Shown here: piece after piece, positions 16,780-20,758 of the stretch
How positions within the stretch are numbered: position 1 is the stretch's first letter
How the letters are laid out: every line of letters starts with the position of its first letter
Source of the DNA: Phenylobacterium sp.
GTDB taxonomy: Bacteria; Pseudomonadota; Alphaproteobacteria; Caulobacterales; Caulobacteraceae
Length of the DNA stretch: 20,758 nt
Assembly (NCBI GenBank): GCA_028698405.1
Contig: JAQVDF010000001.1
Coordinates: 1-20,758, forward strand
Direction of reading: 5' to 3'
The notes under the pieces: model-generated
Database searches by the model: none
Told to the model about the DNA's origin: nothing
Seen by the model: the letters and a program-made list of their open reading frames with translations, nothing else
Position numbers and translations under genes: made by a program

Positions 16780-19179
16780 ATGTCCGAGATCAAGACCCTG
16801 CCTATCCTGCCCCTGCGGGACATCGTCGTCTTCCCCCACCAGCCGGTGCCGCTGTTCGTGGGGCGCGAGAAGAGCGTGCGCGCTCTCGAAGAGGCGATGC
16901 GCGTCGAGGGCAAGCAGATCCTCCTGGCCACCCAGAAGGACAAGGACGACGACGATCCCAAGCCGGAAGCCATCTATGACGTCGGCGTGGTCGCGACCGT
17001 CCTGCAACTGCTGAAGCTGCCGGACGGCACGGTGAAGGTGCTGGTCGAAGGCCAGGCCCGCGCCGGCATCACCCGCTTCACCCGGACGGACGAATATTAC
17101 GAAGCCGAGATCGCGCTGGTGACCGAGGACGGCGCCGGCACGCCCGAAGCCGAGGCGCTGAGCCGCGCGGTGATCGAGCAGTTCGAGAACTACGTGAAGC
17201 TCAACAAGAAGGTGCCGCCGGAAGCGCTGGCCGCCATGCCGCAGGTCGAGAACCCCGGCGAACTGGCCGACCGCGTGGCCTCGCACCTGTCGGTGAAGAT
17301 CGCCGACAAGCAGCAGCTCCTGGAAATCTTCAACGTCGTCAAGCGGCTGGAGAAGGTCTACGCCCTGATGGAGGGCGAGATCGCGGTCATGCAGACCGAG
17401 AAGAAGATCCGCAACCGCGTCAAGCGGCAGATGGAGAAGACCCAGCGCGAGTACTATCTGAACGAGCAGATGAAGGCCATTCAGCGCGAGCTGGGTGAGC
17501 ACGACGACGCGCGCGACGAGCTGATTGAGCTCGAGAAGCGGATCAAGAAGACCAAGCTGTCCAAGGAGGCCCGCGCCAAGGCCGAGGCGGAGCTGAAGAA
17601 GCTGCGCAACATGAGCCCGATGAGTGCGGAATCGACCGTGGTCCGGAACTACCTGGACTGGCTGCTGTCGATCCCCTGGGGCAAGGCCAAGCAGAAGCCG
17701 ATCGACCTGTCCAAGGCCGAGCAGACCCTGGACGAGGATCACTACGGCCTGGAGAAGGTCAAGGAGCGGATCCTGGAGTACCTGGCCGTGCAGTCGCGGG
17801 TCGGCACCCTGAAGGGCCCGATCCTGTGCCTGGTGGGCACGCCCGGGGTCGGCAAGACCTCGCTGGGCCGCTCGATCGCCAAGGCCACCGGTCGCGAGTT
17901 CGTCCGGGTCTCACTGGGCGGCGTGCGGGACGAGGCCGAGATCCGCGGCCACCGGCGGACCTACATCGGCTCGATGCCCGGCAAGATCATCCAGTCGATG
18001 AAGAAGGCCAAGACGACCAACGCCTTCTTCCTGCTGGACGAGATCGACAAGATGGGCTCGGACTGGCGGGGCGACCCGTCGTCGGCGCTGCTCGAGGTGC
18101 TGGACCCGGCGCAGAACTCCACCTTCGCCGACCATTACCTGGAGGTCGACTACGACCTGTCGCCGGTGATGTTCGTCACCACGGCCAACAGCCTGAACAT
18201 GTCCCAGCCTCTGCTGGACCGCATGGAGATCATCCGCATCCCCGGCTACACCGAGGACGAGAAGGTGGAGATCGCCAAGCGGCACATCCTGCCGAAGTTG
18301 ACCAAGGACCACGGGCTGAAGCCGGAAGAGTTCATCGTTCTGGACGAGACGATCCGCTCGCTGATCCGGCATTACACGCGCGAAGCCGGCGTGCGGAACC
18401 TGGAGCGCGAACTGGGCAACCTGGCGCGCAAGACGGTCCGTGACCTGGCCCGCGAGAACGTCTCCTCGATCACCGTCGACGAGGAGCGGCTGGAGAAGTA
18501 CGCCGGCGTCAAGCGGTACCACTACGGCGAGACCGACACCGAGGATCAGGTCGGGATCATCACCGGCCTGGCCTACACCGACTTCGGCGGCGACATCCTG
18601 ACCATCGAGGCGGTCAAGATGCCGGGCAAGGGCCGGATGACGGTCACAGGCAACCTGAAGGACGTGATGAAGGAGTCGATCTCGGCGGCCGCCTCGTTCG
18701 TCCGCTCGCGGGCGACGAAGTTCGGCATCGAACCGCCGATCTTCGAGAAGACCGACATCCACGTCCACGTGCCTGAGGGGGCGACCCCGAAGGACGGGCC
18801 GTCGGCGGGCGTGGCGATGACCACGGCCATCGTCTCGGTGCTGACCGGCATTACGATCCGCAAGGACATCGCCATGACCGGCGAGGTCACCCTGCGGGGC
18901 CGGGTGCTGGCCATCGGCGGGCTGAAGGAGAAGCTGCTGGCTGCGCTCCGTTCGGGCGTGAAGACGGTGCTGATCCCGGCCGAGAACGAGAAGGACCTGG
19001 CCGACATCCCGGCGAACGTGAAGGACGCCCTGGAGATCATTCCGGTGCGCACGGTCGACGAGGTGCTGGAGCGGGCCCTGACCCGGCCGCTGACGCCCAT
19101 CGAGTGGAACGAGGCCGACAATCCGGCGCCGGTCGTCGACTCCGACGACGGCGACGTGGAGACGGTGATCACCCACTGA
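16780..19179 (+). CDS. lon: ATP-dependent protease Lon
   Basis: Lon is a homohexameric AAA+ serine protease that removes misfolded proteins and specific regulators (DnaA, CcrM and SciP in Caulobacter). The product has 799 residues, full length (784 in E. coli). The N-terminal LON substrate domain begins [19 protein letters not shown]; a coiled helical region follows near residues 200-290. The AAA+ domain has Walker A GTPGVGKT at 353-360 and Walker [11 protein letters not shown]. The protease domain has the catalytic dyad Ser675 in PKDGPSAG and Lys718 in [10 protein letters not shown], spaced 43 residues apart as in E. coli. ATG 16780 follows a good AGGAG ribosome binding site. A candidate heat-shock promoter lies upstream and a strong terminator follows. 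Identification is certain. Confidence 0.99.
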   Translation: MSEIKTLPILPLRDIVVFPHQPVPLFVGREKSVRALEEAMRVEGKQILLATQKDKDDDDPKPEAIYDVGVVATVLQLLKLPDGTVKVLVEGQARAGITRFTRTDEYYEAEIALVTEDGAGTPEAEALSRAVIEQFENYVKLNKKVPPEALAAMPQVENPGELADRVASHLSVKIADKQQLLEIFNVVKRLEKVYALMEGEIAVMQTEKKIRNRVKRQMEKTQREYYLNEQMKAIQRELGEHDDARDELIELEKRIKKTKLSKEARAKAEAELKKLRNMSPMSAESTVVRNYLDWLLSIPWGKAKQKPIDLSKAEQTLDEDHYGLEKVKERILEYLAVQSRVGTLKGPILCLVGTPGVGKTSLGRSIAKATGREFVRVSLGGVRDEAEIRGHRRTYIGSMPGKIIQSMKKAKTTNAFFLLDEIDKMGSDWRGDPSSALLEVLDPAQNSTFADHYLEVDYDLSPVMFVTTANSLNMSQPLLDRMEIIRIPGYTEDEKVEIAKRHILPKLTKDHGLKPEEFIVLDETIRSLIRHYTREAGVRNLERELGNLARKTVRDLARENVSSITVDEERLEKYAGVKRYHYGETDTEDQVGIITGLAYTDFGGDILTIEAVKMPGKGRMTVTGNLKDVMKESISAAASFVRSRATKFGIEPPIFEKTDIHVHVPEGATPKDGPSAGVAMTTAIVSVLTGITIRKDIAMTGEVTLRGRVLAIGGLKEKLLAALRSGVKTVLIPAENEKDLADIPANVKDALEIIPVRTVDEVLERALTRPLTPIEWNEADNPAPVVDSDDGDVETVITH

Positions 19180-19206
19180 CCGCCGATACGGCGAACGGAA
19201 GAGTTG

Positions 19207-19241
19207 AGCGGCGCAGGAGCTTCCTGCGCCGCTTTCTTTTT
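19207..19241 (+). terminator. Rho-independent terminator of lon
   Basis: A perfect 12-bp stem (19207-19218 with 19222-19233) with a 3-nt loop is followed by TTTCTTTTT. It lies 27 bases after the lon stop codon and is one of the clearest terminators in the window. It separates lon from the HU gene. Confidence 0.95.
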
Positions 19242-19336
19242 GATTCTCCCCTTCAGGCAGCGCTTAATTCCATCTTTCCGGACCGCCCAGGCGCAGACCG
19301 GCGGCCGGACTGCTCACAACGACGTGGGAGGTGACG

Positions 19337-19618
19337 GTGACGAAGGGCGAACTCGTGGCCGCGATGGCCGAGAAGGCCGGGATCAGCAGAGCAGAAGCGA
19401 AGCAGGCGCTGGACGCATTCATCGCCTCCGTGGTCGGCGCTCTCAAGCGGGGCGACGAGGTGCGGCTGCCGGGGTTCGGCCGCTTCACCCCCGTCCACCG
19501 CCCCGCCGGGCCTGCCCGCAACCCCCGCACCGGCGAGACCGTCCGCCGGGCGGCTTCGGCCACCGCCCGTTTTCACGCCGGCGAGGTGCTGAAGAACGCG
19601 CTGAACGGCCACGGCTGA
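19337..19618 (+). CDS. hup: HU-family nucleoid DNA-binding protein
   Basis: A 93-residue dimeric histone-like protein that bends and compacts DNA. The N-terminal helical dimerisation part (TKGELVAAMAEKAGISRAEA) and the DNA-binding arm signature GFGRFTPVHRPAGPARNPRTGE are both present; the arm carries the usual Arg-Asn-Pro tip for DNA intercalation. The C-terminal region ends with ARFHAGEVLKNALN. Two GTG codons compete: 19337 is preferred because GGGAG (19326-19330) lies 6 bases upstream, whereas GTG 19331 abuts it directly. HU next to lon is the common order in proteobacteria. The arm is somewhat richer in Pro and Arg than typical HU. Whether it is the main HU or a paralogue cannot be told here. 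Confidence 0.95.
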   Translation: MTKGELVAAMAEKAGISRAEAKQALDAFIASVVGALKRGDEVRLPGFGRFTPVHRPAGPARNPRTGETVRRAASATARFHAGEVLKNALNGHG

Positions 19619-19708
19619 CGTATCCCTTCGGCGTGCTCGTCCGTCCTGGGTGGGAGCGATCCTGCAAAGACGGCGAGGAAACCCGCCCGGCGTGCCGGCG
19701 CTGCAGAA

Positions 19709-19730
19709 GCCGCACCAACTGAGGTGCGGC
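19709..19730. terminator. Hairpin downstream of the HU gene
   Basis: A perfect 8-bp stem (GCCGCACC 19709-19716 with GGTGCGGC 19723-19730) has a 6-nt loop. It lies 90 bases after the HU stop and 44 bases before tRNA-Val. There is no T tract, so a Rho-independent role is only possible. Confidence 0.4.
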
Positions 19731-19774
19731 GGAGCTAGGACAAATCGCGGACGCCGCGCTAAGAAGCCGCCGAC

Positions 19775-19851
19775 GGGCGGCTAGCTCAGTTGGTCAGAGC
19801 ACCTGGTTTACACCCAGGGGGTCGGGGGTTCGAACCCCTCGCCGCCCACCA
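19775..19851 (+). tRNA. tRNA-Val (anticodon UAC)
   Basis: The 77-nt gene has a perfect acceptor stem (GGGCGGC 19775-19781 with GCCGCCC 19841-19847), discriminator A and an encoded CCA. The D arm is TAGCTCAGTTGGTCAGAGC, the anticodon arm CCTGG-TTTACAC-CCAGG gives anticodon TAC, and the T arm is GGGGG-TTCGAAC-CCCTC. Confidence 0.98.
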
Positions 19852-19863
19852 TCCTCTGCGCAC

Positions 19864-19880
19864 CGCGCGCCGGGCGCGCG
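19864..19880. terminator. GC hairpin after tRNA-Val
   Basis: CGCGCGC (19864-19870) pairs with GCGCGCG (19874-19880) around a 3-nt loop, starting 13 bases after the tRNA. No T tract follows. It may mark the end of the tRNA transcript; alternating CG tracts also occur by chance in this DNA. Confidence 0.4.
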
Positions 19881-19964
19881 CTCCCGAAGGGCCCGTTCGG
19901 TGAACCGTGGTGCAGCTTCGTGCGTTACCGGCCCCGGGTGTTCCTCACCAAGGCGAGGGTGGTC

Positions 19965-20758
19965 ATGCGCGGGTCGATCGCAGCGGCGCTGGGCGCCGCA
20001 GTCGTAAGTGTCATCGTGGCGGGTTGCGGGGACGGGGCCTCAAAGGCCGCGGCGGCCGTCGAGGCGCCGGTGGACGCCGTCCCCGCCGCGGATATCGACC
20101 TCGACGTGCCGTATGTGCCGACGCGCGAGCCGGTGGTCGAAAAGATGCTGGAGATCGCCGGCGTCGGCGCGGAGGACTTCGTCATCGACCTCGGATCGGG
20201 CGACGGCCGCATCCCGGTGACGGCGGCGCGCAAGTACGGGGCCCGCGGCTTCGGCGTGGACATCAACCCGCAGCGCATCGCCGAGGCCAACGCCAACGCC
20301 AAGGCGGCCGGCGTGACCGACAAGGTCGAGTTCCGCCGCCAGGACCTGTTCGAGACCAAGATCTCCGACGCAACGGTGCTGACCATGTACTTGCTGCCGT
20401 CGGTCAACATGAAGCTCAGGCCGCGGGTCCTCTCGGAGCTGAAGCCCGGCACGCGTGTGGTCTCCCACGCCTTCGACATGGAGGACTGGAAGCCCGACGA
20501 GGAGGCGCTGGTCGACGGCGCCAACGTCTACCTGTGGATCGTGCCCGCCGACGTGCAGGGACGCTGGAAGGTCACCGGCGGCCAGGCCGGCGAGATGACG
20601 CTGGACCTGACACAGCGCTTCCAGGAGCTGTCGGGAACCGTGACGATCGGGGGCGAGACCCGCCAGATCCGCGACGGGCGGGTGCGCGGCGACACCCTGG
20701 CCTTCGCCTACGACAGCCCCTCGGGGCCGCGGTTGTTCTCGGCCAGACTGACCGGAAA
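19965..20758 (+). CDS. Lipoprotein with class I SAM-dependent methyltransferase domain (3' end outside window)
   Basis: About 264 residues are visible and no stop codon occurs before the window ends. The N-terminus is a lipoprotein signal: MRGS, a hydrophobic Ala/Val core and lipobox VAGC with Cys21. An Ala-rich linker follows, then a class I methyltransferase fold: motif I DLGSGDGR at 75-82, the acidic end of strand 2 at Asp99 in GVDINP, and QDLFE further on. A C-terminal beta-rich domain begins near residue 195 (GRWKVTGGQAGEM). ATG 19965 has AGGCGAGG just upstream; GTG 19938 would put nine residues ahead of the signal. An outward-facing methyltransferase is odd because SAM is cytosolic; either the signal is not used, or the domain has another role. 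The methyl acceptor cannot be predicted. Confidence 0.88.
   Translation, partial: MRGSIAAALGAAVVSVIVAGCGDGASKAAAAVEAPVDAVPAADIDLDVPYVPTREPVVEKMLEIAGVGAEDFVIDLGSGDGRIPVTAARKYGARGFGVDINPQRIAEANANAKAAGVTDKVEFRRQDLFETKISDATVLTMYLLPSVNMKLRPRVLSELKPGTRVVSHAFDMEDWKPDEEALVDGANVYLWIVPADVQGRWKVTGGQAGEMTLDLTQRFQELSGTVTIGGETRQIRDGRVRGDTLAFAYDSPSGPRLFSARLTG

Overview
The window is about 20.8 kb of GC-rich chromosomal DNA, and gene content and order point to an alphaproteobacterium of the family Caulobacteraceae (Caulobacter or Phenylobacterium type). The best evidence is the block tRNA-Leu, tig, clpP, cicA (opposite strand), clpX, lon, HU, tRNA-Val. From memory, this resembles the Caulobacter crescentus locus in which the HAD phosphatase gene cicA lies between clpP and clpX. 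A lineage-type general stress response promoter (GGAAC-N17-CGTT) also fits. Genus and species cannot be fixed from the sequence alone.

Left part (1-4515): the C-terminal half of malate synthase G (glyoxylate shunt), a strong hairpin between convergent genes, an exported alpha/beta hydrolase on the minus strand, then two plus-strand genes of unclear role. These are a PD-(D/E)XK-nuclease-like protein with base composition unlike its neighbours and a small Tat-exported protein. Nitrogen block (4546-6386, minus): glnB (PII) followed by glnA (glutamine synthetase I), an operon that ends in a textbook terminator. Next on the plus strand are a histidine phosphatase family protein and the bifunctional NAD(P)H-hydrate repair enzyme (nnrE/nnrD fusion). 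A minus-strand single-domain response regulator follows, preceded by a near-perfect EcfG/SigT promoter.

Right part (9722-20758): tRNA-Leu(UAG), trigger factor, a deleted remnant of a polysaccharide deacetylase, a lipoprotein cytochrome c, clpP, a Rossmann-fold protein overlapping the end of the clpP unit, cicA, clpX, a small helical protein, lon, an HU-like protein, tRNA-Val(UAC), and the start of a lipoprotein with a SAM methyltransferase domain that runs off the window. Together tig, clpP, clpX and lon form a protein folding and degradation island.

The most striking anomaly is an in-frame TAG in clpP, three codons after the catalytic serine codon. The rest of the catalytic triad is intact downstream, so this is either a sequencing error or a real lesion in a gene that is essential in Caulobacter. 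I found no CRISPR array, insertion sequence, prophage or clear multi-gene novel system. The remaining points of interest are single genes and regulatory sites.
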